The notes under the pieces were generated by a model, which saw only the letters and a list, made by a program, of their open reading frames with translations, searched no databases and had not been told where the DNA came from. Below are positions 11,883 to 26,239 of a stretch of DNA of 64,000 nucleotides, one piece after another. Made by a program: the position numbers and the translations under genes. How positions within the stretch are numbered: the first letter of the stretch is position 1; every line of letters starts with the position of its first letter. This stretch comes from Odontesthes bonariensis (Eukaryota > Chordata > Actinopteri > Atheriniformes > Atherinopsidae): NCBI RefSeq assembly GCF_027942865.1, contig NC_134515.1, forward strand, positions 22,032,227 through 22,096,226, in the 5' to 3' direction.

Positions 11883-14690
11883 TTTTTAGACTTTGTATCA
11901 TCAGTAAAACCATAAATGAATACCACATATTGTTCAAATCTATCAGAATTACTGATTTACTGAGTCACTAATTTCAGTCCTTGGTAACACACTGAAATAT
12001 CACCTCAACGGATATCAGGAGAAACACACCAATCTGACCCATAACGGGGGGCACACATTTGCACACTCTTCCATATCCTGTGGCACTGTGGCAGGCTAGA
12101 CATATCCACCACACACTTGCACTGTGCACCGGCAGGACCAAGGCCAACTGCCTGCAAGTATTTTTATAATCTTCATCCTCCCTGACCTGTTGCACCCCTC
12201 CTGGCGCCAGTGGTCTCAGTCAGCCTCCAACACACACATATGTGCACTGCTCCTGTACACTCAGCAGTGCCTCCGTGGATAATTGAGACCAGCTGTTGCA
12301 AGGTGCCTCTTCCTTTGACCCTGCAACCCACCCACCCCCTTCACCCTGCTGCTGCTGCTGCTGCTGGTGGTGGTGCACTTGCCTCTGTGGCAGAAAGCTA
12401 ATCCAAAGCCCCCCTCCCCTCCCGTCCCGTCCCGTTCAATGTCCTGACTCACACCCTCCACACTCCCACATGCCTCTTAGATTGTTTGCAATCAGTTGTG
12501 TTGATTGATAAATTGGTGTGTTTTTCAGTCTAGTCTTGTTGATATCTTACTAGAACTGACATGAACCTATTTCGACGATGAAGTCATGGGAATTTTAGCT
12601 TCTCGCTTTGCTTCAGCTACCCCATCACAGGACTGAAACATGCTACAAAACTGAAAACCCAAAACGGAGCAAAAAGACTTGTGATGATGCACATAACCAC
12701 CACCTTGTTGGAGTTCTGGATAGGGTTGTTGTGTTTAGATGTGTCATTTATCCCTCAGGTCACACAGAATTCCAACTATAGAAATCAAACTATTTGACAG
12801 AATAGCTTCTGTCAAACATTCTTTTATTGCAGTCCTCATTCTGGTCTGATGGATTTCCAAGATTTCCAACTGTTCTTTCATGTGTAATAACTCGATGATA
12901 TATTGAACAAAAGGAATCTGAAGAAACATCTTATTCAAGAAGTTTACACACGGGCCAATATGTTCCAGTAATCCTTGGTTAGAGTATTAACCACAAAACT
13001 GATAAATTAACTGGCGGACAGATCAGCAGTGAAGTCATGAAACTATTTAAAGTACATTCCCCCACATCTTTCTCTCCTCTTTTGGATTAGGGTACATTTG
13101 GGAGGTGAGACGTAAGCAGGCCAGTGGTGACTGTGAGCTCCTGCACTATAGCTGGAATGCACCGAGTTTTGGAGAGGAATGAAGGAGGTGCAGAGGGGGG
13201 GAGAGGAAGGGTGGGGACAGGCATGTCAAACTCTCTTTTCCAGCTGGTCCTAAGAGGTCAAATTGTGTGTGGATGTGTGCATGTCACGGCCTCTCATTAG
13301 GGGGTGAGACGTTGCGGCTCCAGACCCCCATGGTAGGATTGCTGGGTGAGTCTGCAGTGATCCGGCCACTTTGATGCCCCTGACCCCCACACCCCCCACC
13401 AGGAGGTTAATGAGCCTCCAGTGAGCTCTGAATTCATGCTGGCAATATGTGTGTGCGCAGTTAGATTTCTCCACAGCTCTGATAGGCCTACTGTTGTCCC
13501 TTGTGGTGGCGGAATCAGATGACTACGATGTGTATGTTTGGGTGTGCAGAACTATGTTCGAATATCTTTGAAACTCTTAAACCTGCACCTGCTCCTCGTG
13601 TGGAATTTGTCCATCCGTGTTCGTAAAAAAATAAATCTAAAAATTCTTTTGGTGTTGGTATGCGATCATTTGATTTGGGACTTCTCTCAAATTGAATGAA
13701 AAATGTATAACGCGCAACAAATAGTATGGATATCTTACGCACATAGGATAAACTACACATCAAAGGACAAATTCATTCTTCAATCATTCGTTTCAACACA
13801 AAATTGTGGGATATGCACTTGCCTCAGCAGGGGAAGATGAAGCAAATGACCGACAGACGAGTCTGATTCACTGCCTTGGCCATCAGTAGTTACCGACAAT
13901 AATTACTAGTCCTGTGTGACTATTTTCCCATTTCGGTGCCTGTGTACCCCCTGAAAACTGACCCCAGCACTTTTTCAAATAGCTGAGCAGGCACTAAGAC
14001 ATGAATGCGTTGTTTAGGGCGGGGCTGAGCAAGTTCCAGCCTGCAAAAAGAAGGCTGAAACAGGTGCTCAAGCTTTCTTTCTTTCTTTCTTTTCATCCTT
14101 CACTCTTTTACCATTTTTTTTCTTCTCTCCACACCTGTTGAGGAGTAAGGACTCATGCTGACTCACCCAAGCAGCTCAGCCAACACTGAGCTCTGCCAAA
14201 ACAGTGGGGGGCTGATTTGAAGTGTGGATAATTGCATTACTTGTAGGTTTTATCTGCTTTGCTCCCACCCTCCTCTGCTTCCCTGTCAGTCCCCGCTTTT
14301 GATATCAGGTGTTACCTTTGGGTTGATTAGTTGTGTGTCTTTTATCAGGCCAGACTAAACAGGGGGGAGCGACAGGGCTGAGTTTGTTGGAGTGGAAAAA
14401 GTTTCCTTTATGTAAGTTATAAGGTTACTCGTGGATAAAAACTAAATGGAACGCAGCTTGTTACATTACATCTGTGTCATCTGCTCAGAGCTGACGGCTG
14501 CAGGTCTCTTACAATAGAAACTAAAAAGGCCTCAAATCTCCAGAGATTTCCTCTCGTCTGACTGACAACTCCAGAGGGGTCTGATGGTCTCTGCCCCCTG
14601 GTAGTGCACCTCGCTGGGCCAACATTAAGCCCCAAGTCCCCTGTCTGTTCCCACAATAGGGGATCAAGATTTACCCAGCTGTTTGGGATC

Positions 14691-14696
<6 letters not shown>

Positions 14697-14727
<31 letters not shown>
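14697..14727. repeat. (TG)n microsatellite, about 31 bp
   Basis: Uninterrupted alternating TG after a tgtgttt lead-in. Confidence 0.95.
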
Positions 14728-14939
14728 AGAAAGAAAATTCACTTTAGATTTATGGCTCTACGGATGAGCATCAGGGTCCACTGAAAGACAAAACAGTGGG
14801 CAATAACCTCAGAGATGTGTGGAAATCTTTATGATTCCTTGATCCAACTAAAACGTCTAAACTTGTCTTAAAACACAAGTTTCTTAAGCATTTTATCTCA
14901 TTTGCTCAGTTCTACATTAAAAGAGATTATACAGATTAA

Positions 14940-15020
14940 TGCATCAGCAAGATATGACAGCATGAGACAGTTATGTTACCACTCTGCACATGAACCTCTT
15001 GTTGTTTAATACCATACAAA
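14940..15020. repeat. Copy A of a diverged approximately 80-bp direct repeat
   Basis: Contains gatatgacagcatgagacag and atgttaccactctgcaca. It aligns without gaps to 15738-15818 with about four of five bases identical by hand count. It is not simple sequence and no coding frame is shared. Confidence 0.75.
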
Positions 15021-15737
15021 AACCTGAATGCTATCCAGATTAGCTCATGTAATTCCAGCCACAGTGACTCTTCGCTGCAAACATTAATTATTGGCAGACA
15101 GTGTCATTTAATATCAACCACCATTCAATTGCAAGTCCTCCCACTCTGATGAAGACAGATAGTTTGTGTTGTAATGGCCTGTAGCCATAGTTCTTCTTTT
15201 TTTCCCCTAAAGACCTGTCTTCCCTCACAACTGCCCCTTTTAGTGTTCTGTTGTTGGAAAGAAACAGCCATGATTTGTAGTGCCTAAGTCAGTAAGTGAA
15301 ATATTGTGTAACATAACTGCCAAGGAGTTGAGTTATACTGTAGTGCGCTGCTTTATTTATTGTTACACTTGTCCTCTCTTTTTAAGTTTAAATATCAATG
15401 TGGGCTACACTGTAGTTAATTGAGGAGAATTTCGGAAAAAATAACATTTTCTCAAAGTTAAAATTGGGTGACAGTTTTGTCATTTAACTTTCAGAATCAC
15501 ATCAGAATCAAAGATTGAGTTATTTCCTTAAAAGCACAGCATATGAACCTCAAAATTACCCAGACATCAATGCAGTTAAAAGTAATCAGTGTGAAAATCT
15601 CATTACAAACAAAGTCTTTGCTTTGCAGGGACACTGTTCTGTAAATTAGCATTTGGTGTTCTTTAATTCTTAACTTTGGTTTATGACAAATTTGTAAAGC
15701 ATTTTTTTAATCTGTTAAGATGTATGTTATTTACTGA

Positions 15738-15818
15738 CACATCATCAAGATATGACAGTATGACACAGCTATGTTACCACTGTGCACACAAGTTTCTTAT
15801 TGCTTAATATAGTACAAG
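15738..15818. repeat. Copy B of a diverged approximately 80-bp direct repeat
   Basis: Contains gatatgacagtatgacacag and atgttaccactgtgcaca, matching copy A about 800 bp upstream in the same orientation. Similarity fades on both sides. Confidence 0.75.
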
Positions 15819-18800
15819 AATCAGATATTTTCGCTAATACAATGATAGTTTCCAAAACATTTTTGGCTAAAGCCAATGTATGCGCCTTTTTTCCCCCACA
15901 GAAGTCTGTAAATTGTACTCGTATCTTGTTGGCTATTGGCACAAGCCAACATGGTGCAATTTAGTGTACAAATAAAACATATTATTACCTCCATGTGACA
16001 TTTTTAAACAAAAACGGAACGCTTCATCTGCTTTACAGGCTTTGTTGATGTTATTTCCACATAGCAATTAATGTCAGGGAGACTGAAAATGTTACTTTCT
16101 TTCCTATAAATTTAAGTTTAATCATAACACTAAAATGCATAAATTGAAATATAAAGTTGTAAAATACACAGACCCACTTTACACTCTGGCAACATCATTC
16201 TGTTAACTACGGAGATGGTGAATCTCAGATGTGGCATCATTCTGGTTGAACTGACTTGGACACATCTGGAAAGGCTTTCTGGGAAACTTCTGGTTCCAAA
16301 TGCTGTATTTTTGGTGTGTTTGGGTGGCACGGAGGGGGTGGCTCTGTCGTGTGGGAATCCTCTCAGCATTCTCCACGGGGGTGATGTTTTCTTTTGGTTT
16401 CAAAAACACAAGATCTTGGGTAATGATTTCAGTGTGTCAGTGAGTCTTTGTTTTACTTGTGCTAAACAAATTCAGCACAAATAGCAGCATCAGACTGATC
16501 TAATAGCTTCTATTAATGTGCAGCGACAGCAAGTGATGTGTGTTAGTTTGTAAGTTCCCTGTAAATGAGATTTATGTGTGTGCTGGTGTGTGCTTTGGCA
16601 CATGTGTGTGCATGCATGCCACCCTGTTCTCCTCTCATCTGTTCGGGCCCTCTAGCTGGTAATCTGAGCATAGAGATTAGAAAGAAAAACAGCAGAGAAG
16701 AATGTCTTTGGTTTAGCCAGCGAGGAATTTACAATGGCCTTCAGGCTGCTTTGACCTCTCCCTCCCTTTCTCTCTTTGACTCTCTCTGGCACTTACACAA
16801 ACACACGCACTAATGCTAAAAGGAAAATCCATTTTCAATAACTGCGGGTCTTCCTCAAAGGTCTGATAATCATTTTATCGCTTTAAATGATTTCTTTCAC
16901 CAACTTTAAGGTCTGGAGAGATGATCCCTGAGCAAAAATCATAAGCTAAGCTATATTACCTCATGTATTTGGCAAGACTTCTGGCATTTTGGAACTGTCT
17001 TTTGCAGATAAAGAGTTTTGTATCGTATGGCTGTTCTGCTTGGAGTACTTGAGAACAAAACAGCATGGATTCTTCACATCAGTGACAAGTGAAATAGCCT
17101 TATAACAATATTTACACTCAACTCTGTATTCGCACCATTGTGTGGATGATGTAAATGTTAATATAGTCATGAACATAGAAATCTCTGTTCTCTATCACGG
17201 CCCCAAATAAACACAGCACATATACAATGCCATCATTAATTGGAAAACAGATCAAATAAATATGCCAGAATGCTTAATGAATGTATACAAATAAAATAGG
17301 TTGCGCCTAAAACTTAATCTGGATATTTGGCAGCTAGTTTCCATATGTTTTAAACTCTTTTTGTCTTTTTATCTTGTAACTACCTGAGACAAAAATGTTG
17401 TTTTTTTTAATTAAAGATTTTCTCTTATTTAAACATAAAGGATCTTGCTAACTCTTCTGTCTTGGAGACCATTCAGCTGTTCCAATTGTTGTAAGGATGT
17501 GGAATGACATTTAAATTGCAATTAAGTTAACAAACTTCCAATCTTAGCATTACAATAAATTGAAATCCTTATTATTGATATGAGGGACTGGCAAAGCATT
17601 TAAGCAAAATATTTTCCTTGTGTGTCGGCCATAGAGATTGGAAGATGTGTTTTGATACATTCCCATCTGTTGTTTGCAGAAACATATATGATCTGGAGCA
17701 GATCTTCGACAGCTTGCAGCGATGTCAATGACTACATCGAGCTGAACCCTTCGATGGAGTTCTAGTTTCAGAGAGACAGCTGTGTCGATACTCAAGACAA
17801 ACTGGCGACCCCTCCCCACGCACGCTCGGTCACAGCCCAGCAACCTGCCCTCCTCCCAGACAAACTTCAGCCTGCGTGTGTGTGCGAGTGTAGAAAGAGG
17901 AGAGGTGGACAGGTCTTTTCACAGACGAAGGGGACAGGTGTTAAGGACAGGAGGTGCCGTGTGGCCTGGGGGTGTGGTCAGGTGGTGACACACCTGTCCC
18001 AGCTTCCAAAGAGGGTCTGGTTACACACACTCACACACACTTGCACGTCAACCGGACTATGTGTTCTAACATGCAACATTAGACCATCAAACCTTCAATG
18101 CTCTGTGAATCTGGAGGTCAAAACAAACCAAAAATGATTCTCATTGTGCCAAAGAAAACACAACAAGTTCAGCTTTGTCGCAGAGTCAAGTGATCACAAT
18201 GTGAGAGGTGAGAGGGCACATACTCTGAGGAGCAGACATACAGCAAATGGTTTTATATTGGGATTGAGATGACATGAAAAAGTGTGTATGACAGAGCAAG
18301 AAGGGATCAGCCTGTAAATGTCTCTATATGTGATTAATATTTGTTCTTCAAAGAACAAACGCTTGAATGTGTTGTTTTATGTTTTACTGATAAGACAGCA
18401 AGTAGTCCCATAATAAGTCAAGTTTCATATCCTATCAAGATATCATAGACATCACTGCCAGTATGAAAAAATCACGAGGTCATCTAATTTGTTAACTCAG
18501 TTATCAAGTTATCAGCCTACATATTTACCAAATACAGAGGTGTGATATATATACAACAATATGGATTTGGGTTTTCCCACAAAGAGACCTCTCAGCAACA
18601 TCTTGTGAAAAAAAAACGCAGACTTCTTAAAATAATAACAAGCTTTTTGTCTCTGTTGAAATTTGACTTCTCAGTCAAAGAGCTGTACACTTTTGGCAAA
18701 AAACAAACACAGAATGTCATCCCAAAAACCTGGAATGCACAGCGGTGGAGAAGTGATGACTGGGCTTGTTCTGCAGCAACAGGACGGGGGAATCTTGCAG

Positions 18801-21800
18801 TCATTGAGTCGACCATGAGCTCCTCTGCAAACCAAACCGAAGTATTCTAGAAAGAAAATCAAGATGTCACAGTAACCAAATCAAAGTCAAGATCTCAATC
18901 CGATTCAGATGTTGTGGTGTGACCTTCAGAGAGTTTTGCAAAACATAAATCAACAGAAGTTACTATTTGAAAAGCAGAGACTGATAACATCTTACAGAAA
19001 ATAATCACTTCAAGTTATTGCTTAAGGTGGTTCTACAAGATACTGAGTGTGGGTTTCAGGATTTTTGTATTCACTTTTAGTCCATACTAAGGGAAGATTT
19101 ATCCTGTAACCTCACCTACAACATTTCATCCTTTTGTTTGTTGTTGTAGTGTTTCTGCCGCTCTGTTTGATCATGCAAACACTTTAAATATATTTCTGTC
19201 TACCTCTTCACCAATTTGGAAATCTGTGGCAGCAGCCGCAGAGATACTGTATTCTTGTTCAATGAATTCTACTAAGCTTATATCACCAGTCGCTAATGTA
19301 GCCAAAAGCAGAGATGAAGCGCAAGCTATCAAGATCTAATAACTCATCTCTACATTCTTGTTTTGATCCTTAGCTTGTAGTCTCCAACTTAAGCTGCCTT
19401 ATGGTGGCATATTTTAGGGCAAATCATCAGATTTCATTCAGCTCTATATAAAGCCTGAAAAAGTGTTGCAGAATTTTTTTGAATCCTATTTCTACAATAC
19501 ATATAGTATAGATGTAACGCAACACCTGCGAACAGATGTTCATGTCTGAAGTTTCGCTTTAAGGTAGTTGACAGCTCCGAATGTTATATGAATTCAATGC
19601 TCATTGAATTTATTTGATATTCAAATTTCTGAGGGTACAGCCTAAATTGATGTCCCTTGAGAGGAGTGTAGAGGACATCAGTGTATGTGGCACATGCAGT
19701 GATTCTGTTAAACTCTGGATATGCAAGAGATATTCACCCGGCCCCGGGGTGTGGATTTCAGGCAGGTGCATTTGCTTGCCCTGCAGCTCCTTAAGAGACA
19801 GAATAGGACAGGACAAGATGGTGGGAGGAAGGGGAGGAGGACATGAGAGGCAATCTGTGCTCTCAGGACACAAACTCTAGATCCCCACTCTGGCTGCTCT
19901 CCCCCCTACCCTGCAACCCCTCCCTCGCTCCTTACCATATCTTGAGTGGAATGCCTCCACACAATAGGACTGTCCTGGTCCTTCGTCTGGTGCTCCCCCT
20001 GGGCCCACACAGGTCCTGACAGGAGGACAAACGTGCACCTTGCACCTCTCAGCACTACCAGCAGCACCCTGGGGGCAAATACCTGAATACCTGTGTTAAG
20101 AAAAAAAATAAATAAGAGGGAGGTAGAAAGAATGATACAGCTTGAAGTGAGAGAGAGGAAGGATGACTGATAGGAGTGAAACAGTCAGTACAGGAGACTA
20201 TTAGCTCTGAGCTGCTGCCAAGTGTAACATAGATTCATTTAGAGGTCCAAGCAAAGCACAGCATCTCCTCTCCCCTCTTACTCGGATTATTCACAGGATT
20301 GCTCAGTCTTTTATATCTAATCTGAGAACCACTTTCTGGGCAACAACCCCCTCAGAATTTTCTCTCCATGTATCATTCAGTCTCTGATCATACTCTCTTA
20401 CTCTCTCATGTCATGACTTGCTAGCCTCTGCCCAGCTTACCCCGTGTGTGGTTTGTATGCATTCAGAACTGACACTCCCTCACTACTACTCACTATTGTA
20501 CCACATCTAGTCCTAGTGGCCTCACAGCTAAACTACATAACTGTTCACCTGACAGGTCTTTATAACAACGGAATGTACACAAGAGCACAGATATGAGTGA
20601 TCAGCATTTAGACTATGGACTATATATCAAAGTTATGCAGGTCCCCTTTCGAGCGATCTCTGCTCATCATTTCCCTCCCTCCCATTTGGGTGAAGGGAGG
20701 TGTGATAATCAGTGACATGAAGTGTGTTTAGCCACAGTTGCACTACCACTGACTAAATCACTGTGCTCTGCAAGCTTGAAGTCATCCAACTGAAACAATG
20801 GCTCTGGGAAGTAGAGCATCTGTTAATAAAAGTTACAGGTGCTTCAGTATTTGCTCATACTTTATTCGTGCCTACATTCTTGAGTAAAGAGAAACTATCC
20901 TCCATTTATGCACACGGACTTTTAGCCTCCCACTTGAAGCAACATGAAAAATTACACATGATAGTTAGGAACGTGGATACAATAGAACTCCTGTTTATAC
21001 TGAGACCTCATGAAATAACTTCCTTTTCATATGCAATGTATAATGGATTAGGTGTAATTGTACCAGATGGTGGGACACTGCAGCAACAGACTCTGAGATA
21101 TGTGATGATCAACACAGAGGTCACTCTGACACGGAGCACTTGTGTATCTTTTGTGTACAAGGCTGTGTCCAAAACAGTTCACAGTAAAACACAACAGAAC
21201 AAAACACTGTACAGTAGTTTGAAAATCAAACCCTATGTTTAACTAATGACAATCCGAAGAGAGAAAACTGAGAAAAATTAGTTGCTTCCGGAAAAGAAAA
21301 TTGAATTAAATTCCAGCAACAACATTTAATAAAATAAGTCTCAAAGCTGCTTCTTTCCTACTGTGTCACATCATGTAGTGTTTTGGGAGCAAATAACACG
21401 AACTGCTGTAGTTTTAAATTGTAAGTATTTCCCATCCCTTATTCAATATAAGATTGACAGTTCACTCAACAGAGGGTCCTTTGTCGTGTAAATTAATCAA
21501 ATGATTTCTGCAAATGCGGCAGCAAATTGTTCAGGATAGGGTTTGGCATCTATTTGCCGAAATAAGCTTGGCCTTTCCTGATAGAGAAGTTATCTGCGTA
21601 GCAAGGTATGTTGCTACAGAGCCTGTTGACTTGCATTCACTCTTTCTGATTATTTCATCATTGTGTATGTTTTTCATTTTATGTGTACTGATAAACTGTC
21701 GATGGGTCCTGAACTGTGCTGACAACAAGCTGGACTGTCTCCTGTCTTTTAGTCTGGAGTCTGGGTTGCGGCATCCATGATTTCCAAAAGAATTTCAAGT

Positions 21801-24765
21801 TTTGATTCATCAAACCTGATAACAATTTTACCATTTGGTCATGAGTTCAGTTCCATGTCTGACTCATGTTTGTACTCTTTGGTAAAACTGATACTTTGAG
21901 GTGGCAGTGATGAGCTGTGCTCACTGAAAGGGATTTTCAGCAGTACCCACACCTGCATTTCTACCACACAGTCAAATCTATCTTTATTGCAGTTCCCTCT
22001 TTCATTCCTGCGACTTTCATATATTCCTCCGAATTTTCTGAATTTTTTAATAAGTTATGTAATGACGATTACAAAATCCCCAAATGCTTTGTGAGCTCAT
22101 CATGAGAAGTGAAATTCTTAAGAAACTCTGAAGCCCTCCCTATCTTTAATTCTCAACTTTTGTGGGATGTTGTTTTTAAACCCAGTCATGTCACTGACCT
22201 GTTGCCAAATAACTTGATCAGTTTTCTGTTTTCTCTTGCCCTATACATGCTTACAGTAGGTAAGGGCTCTATTCTAACTATTTAGGTCAATGGAAACATG
22301 CATGTTCACAGCTCTATTTGACACAAGGTTGGAAGCCTGTGCTGCAGACAAAGTATCTCATTTGTTTGCACTCCTGTTCCTTTATGGCTCATCCTCTGCC
22401 CTCTGACCCTGTGGGACAGAGGCTATGTGTTCAAGAGGAAAGCAGCAGCCACATAACACACTGACAATGATACACACACACACTATTGGAGGGGACAGCA
22501 GGAGTGCGGAGGTGGCAGGAAATGGCGTTTACCCCCTCCTGGAGGCCATATCCTGTTCTTGAGTAAAACTTGGTTTATTTGTGCAGAGATCTGGGCACTT
22601 TGTGTGCGTGTGCCACATAGTAATGAACATTCCTGACAGTTCCGATGATAAAGAAGAATTTTTAAAGGGAGCAGTGAACGGTGTTGTAAGTTGCTGATTT
22701 AATAGAAGGTATTTCCTTTTTTGACTCAGTGAGTTGTTAAGAAATGTGTGCCTTGTGTTTTGCACATTGATTGTCTGTTAGAGAAGCATCTAGAGTGAAC
22801 ATATCTCACTGCCCTCTCGGCATATGTCATTGATCACGTCTGCATTGCAACATGTGGCATTCCTCAGTAAATTCAACTCCCTACTGATTTGATTAATGGT
22901 CTGGAAACAGAAACATTCATTCTTCTGCAGACATGCAGCAAGACATCCACCCACCTCCTCCTCCAATGTCCAGTCTCTTCTCTCCTGTTGCTTTCCTCCT
23001 CCCATTATCCCTAGTTCACCCTCTCCCGCAAACCTCATGCGATTGGTTTCCAAAGACATGCTCCCTATTTTTTCCACTGGAAGGCTGGGGTAAGTTTGAG
23101 GGGGGTTTATGTCTTTTAAAGGACAGAGCAAGAAGAGAGTCCACTGGGACAGCTCCAGTGGAGGATGTTGGCACTGACACTTTGGGCAATTGTGTAAGAG
23201 CTCTGCAGCCTCCAAGAGAGTTTGAAACTTTAACCCAGTGACCTAACCTTCATGGCTGGAATCTAAAACTGAATCAGCTCTGCAAATCCTGACAGTTCTG
23301 ATTTCAGCAACATACTCTCTCTTCCTAAGCATGGACTGCTGTGAACCCTCGCAGAGAGATATAGACCCTTAACAGAGACCCACAAACTCACTCATACAGC
23401 AGTGTGCACACAGATGACTGTCGCTGCGCTCAGATGCTTTGTATCAGTGCTTGTTTGGATGGGCCGTGTTTGTACAATACTGGCAGGCTGCTTCCTGTGT
23501 TTTAAACACTACCACAACTAAATGCACTTGAAACGGAGCAGCAGAGGGAGAGAACTGTAGGTTCAGCTTTCAAAACTGTTTGTCCTAAAAGTTAGTGTTA
23601 TTGTTGAAGTGCACTGCAGCTTCCCATCGCTCAAATCCAGAGACTGCAGTTTACGCAGTGCTGCAGTCTTTTCTGTCACACACTAGAAAAGCGCCACTTA
23701 TGAGGATTGTTTAGAGGAAACCACAGATTTTCTATTTTCAGGATGACTCTATAATGACAGAATAAACCTCACCGAACGCTGAACTGCCCTTTTGGTGGAT
23801 GTATTGCCTAACAACCATGCCAACATAAAGCACGCACAGGAGTATGTTGGCAGTGACGCTTGACAACATTTGAAACGGACGTACCTATTTACGCATGTAA
23901 AGGGAGGAAAAATGAGTCTTTAGACTTTTCTTGAGAGTAGCACGTAAGAATTTCAATCAAAAAGCAGTCCCTGTGTCTTTGCAATTAACTCAGCAAAACG
24001 TTTTTTCCTGTGACAGGAAAATCTAATTATTACTTTGATTCAACAGTAAACTGCCAGGACAACAGCCAGAGCAGCCCTCCCTCCGTTAGACAGTGGTATT
24101 GTATGTCTGTCACTAATGGCTCAGGAATGTCAAATTAGTCAGGGGCTGCATGCATGACGCTGTGAGACGCTGTGAACATTAAAATACTTTGAGGGGACCA
24201 ATATGATACCAACACTTGATGAAAAAGAAAGGTGACAGTCCCAGTGATCTCATTGCCTCACAGCTATAGACTGATAGACTGCCTCCCACACACTGCAAAC
24301 CAGAAAAAATGTCCCCTTAGCAAGATGTCAGAGTTATATTTCAAAACCTGCCGAAGCACATAAGAAATGACACTGCTTACTGGCATTATTTGTAGAGGTA
24401 GAGTTTAGATATCTTAAGGGAAATAAAAATGGATAATATCCATTTCTGCAGCATTATTTGACGTAATACGTGGCTCTATGTGCCAACCACCTGATAGCTA
24501 ATCAATCGGCTGTTCAAGCCTCTGACTCATTGCCCGTGCAGGTGTGAAGCTGTTAAGATGACTCTCACTTCTCGCTTAACAAGAGCCATGAGAAGTGGAC
24601 TGACAAATGAAAAAATCCCCTCACGATCAAAGTCAGCTTCTTTATTGAGTAGGCGTGTGTTTGTATGTGTGTAGCCTTTGGGGTGCTGTTTACTTTAGGC
24701 AAGCTAAGTCATGCAATCTGATCTCAAGCTTTTTGAGTGCCTCCTTAACCCCCATCCAGCACACA

Positions 24766-24884
24766 CAGACACACACACACACACACACCGCATCTCTCCG
24801 CAATGAGAGCTATCGAAAGGAAACACTATTTTACCTCACTAAGACATGCTGGCGTCAGAGTGTGTGTGTGTGTGTATGTGTGTG
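24766..24884. repeat. (AC)n and (TG)n tracts in inverted arrangement
   Basis: An (AC)n run at about 24766-24788 is followed about 70 bp later by (GT)n interrupted by one TA at about 24859-24884. The two are complementary and could pair as a hairpin. Confidence 0.8.
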
Positions 24885-25533
24885 GGTCAGGGGGGCAATG
24901 GGGACTGGAGACACATTGTTGCCATATGTGCACCCTGGATGTTCAGCCTCAGCTGGACGTGGACACACAGACGTCTCTCAAAGGTTCCAACAAGGAGAGC
25001 AGATCTGAACCATTGCTGAACAGGTGGCTGCACAGGCTGAGTGGATGTATTCTGTTATTGTTGCTGGTCTAGACTAGAGCCTAATTTCCTGCTTCCATTT
25101 GTAGATACTTCTACAGCAGAAGGTGGGTCAGTAGGATTCCCAAACTCCAGCCAACTTTTACACTTTCCAGAGGAAAAATCTCCTTGATTTAAACCTTCTT
25201 GGTCAGCATCTTTATCCAGTTTCTGCTTATCTGACTTTATCCCCCCCACCTGCACTCACCCTGTGCTCCTCCTCCCTCACTGGCATATATTCTCCACGTA
25301 TCCCAACTGCCTGGCAGGTGTGTGCAGGTGTTCCCCTTATCACTCAACATCATACAAACCTATCCCCGCTCTCCCAACACACACCAACCTATACAACAGC
25401 GCACAGCTCTATCTTCCCATTCACAAACTGTCATGACTGTCCTAATGAACTTTGTGCATCAGTACAATGCCTGTTGAAATACTACTTAACATTGAGAGGA
25501 CATGGAAACAGGCATAGTTTTTTTTTTTTTTAA

Positions 25534-26239
25534 ATGATGATTTTATTTACAAATGCCAGAAAAAAAATGTACATCATCTGGAAAACATGTTCAACAAAAT
25601 ATTGCATAAAAAGATTATCAAATAAAAACATGTCAAAATGTAATTCAGACCATAGAAAGAACCATATCGGTAAAGGCAACTTGTGTTTTTTTGGTCAAGT
25701 ACAAGTGGTCGTTTTATGTCCCACAACATGCATGAGTGTCTGTGGTGTAAGGAAGGGCAACCGGAGCGGGGGTTGGTGTCACCTGTCGAAGCTAACATGT
25801 CTCTCAGCACCCTGCCTCCACGGTGCACCATGCACAGACAGCTGTCTCAACACCCACACATAATGTATGTATAGTATAGTGAGGAATGACATCCTCGCAT
25901 ACACACAAACACACAAACACACCCAAGCAGCTGCAAAATGGCCGCAGTCCCGGACCGGCCGGCACCAATGGTGTTTTCTGAGAATTAACTGCGTGTCCAG
26001 CTGCCTCAAAACACACACAGACGATAAAGGAGCAGCAAAATCGATTTGCTAATACCAGTGTAACCTCAAATCTGATCAACTGGATCAAGTTAAGGCACTT
26101 GAGAAGTCACTTTATAAAGCAAATCTGCTCTCTACGGCTTTAGTGTCAATCTCCCAAAGTCCTATGTGTGTTGGCTTTTATCAGAGGCAACAGAACCATC
26201 AAGCGGCGTAAGCTGGAACTCAGTCCAGGGAATGTCAGT
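25534..26239 (-). other. snai1: snai1 3' UTR with candidate poly(A) signal
   Basis: Downstream of the snai1 stop on the minus strand. A TTTATT at about 25543-25548 reads AATAAA on the minus strand, about 700 bp past the stop. The transcript end is inferred from this hexamer alone. Confidence 0.4.

Larger units (their letters stand above)
10000..25530. other. Gene-poor interval upstream of the snai1 3' end
   Basis: No splice-bounded coding exon, tRNA or other RNA gene could be recognised. The longest open frame, 159 codons at 20763-21242 (+), shows no domain, has biased simple composition and no flanking gene structure. The interval contains several (TG)n tracts, a (CTG)6 run near 12348-12366, a (CTTT)n tract near 14075 and a diverged local duplication (14940-15020 and 15738-15818). 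Gene deserts beside developmental transcription factors often hold enhancers; that is an inference here. Confidence 0.6.

Noticed and set aside
12296..12508. Frames over the (CTG)n/(GTG)n run
   Set aside because: Simple-sequence translation in both strands without gene structure.
20763..21242. 159-codon open frame on the plus strand in the gene-poor interval
   Set aside because: No recognisable family, no flanking splice or promoter signals, composition like noncoding fish DNA. Conservation was not testable here.
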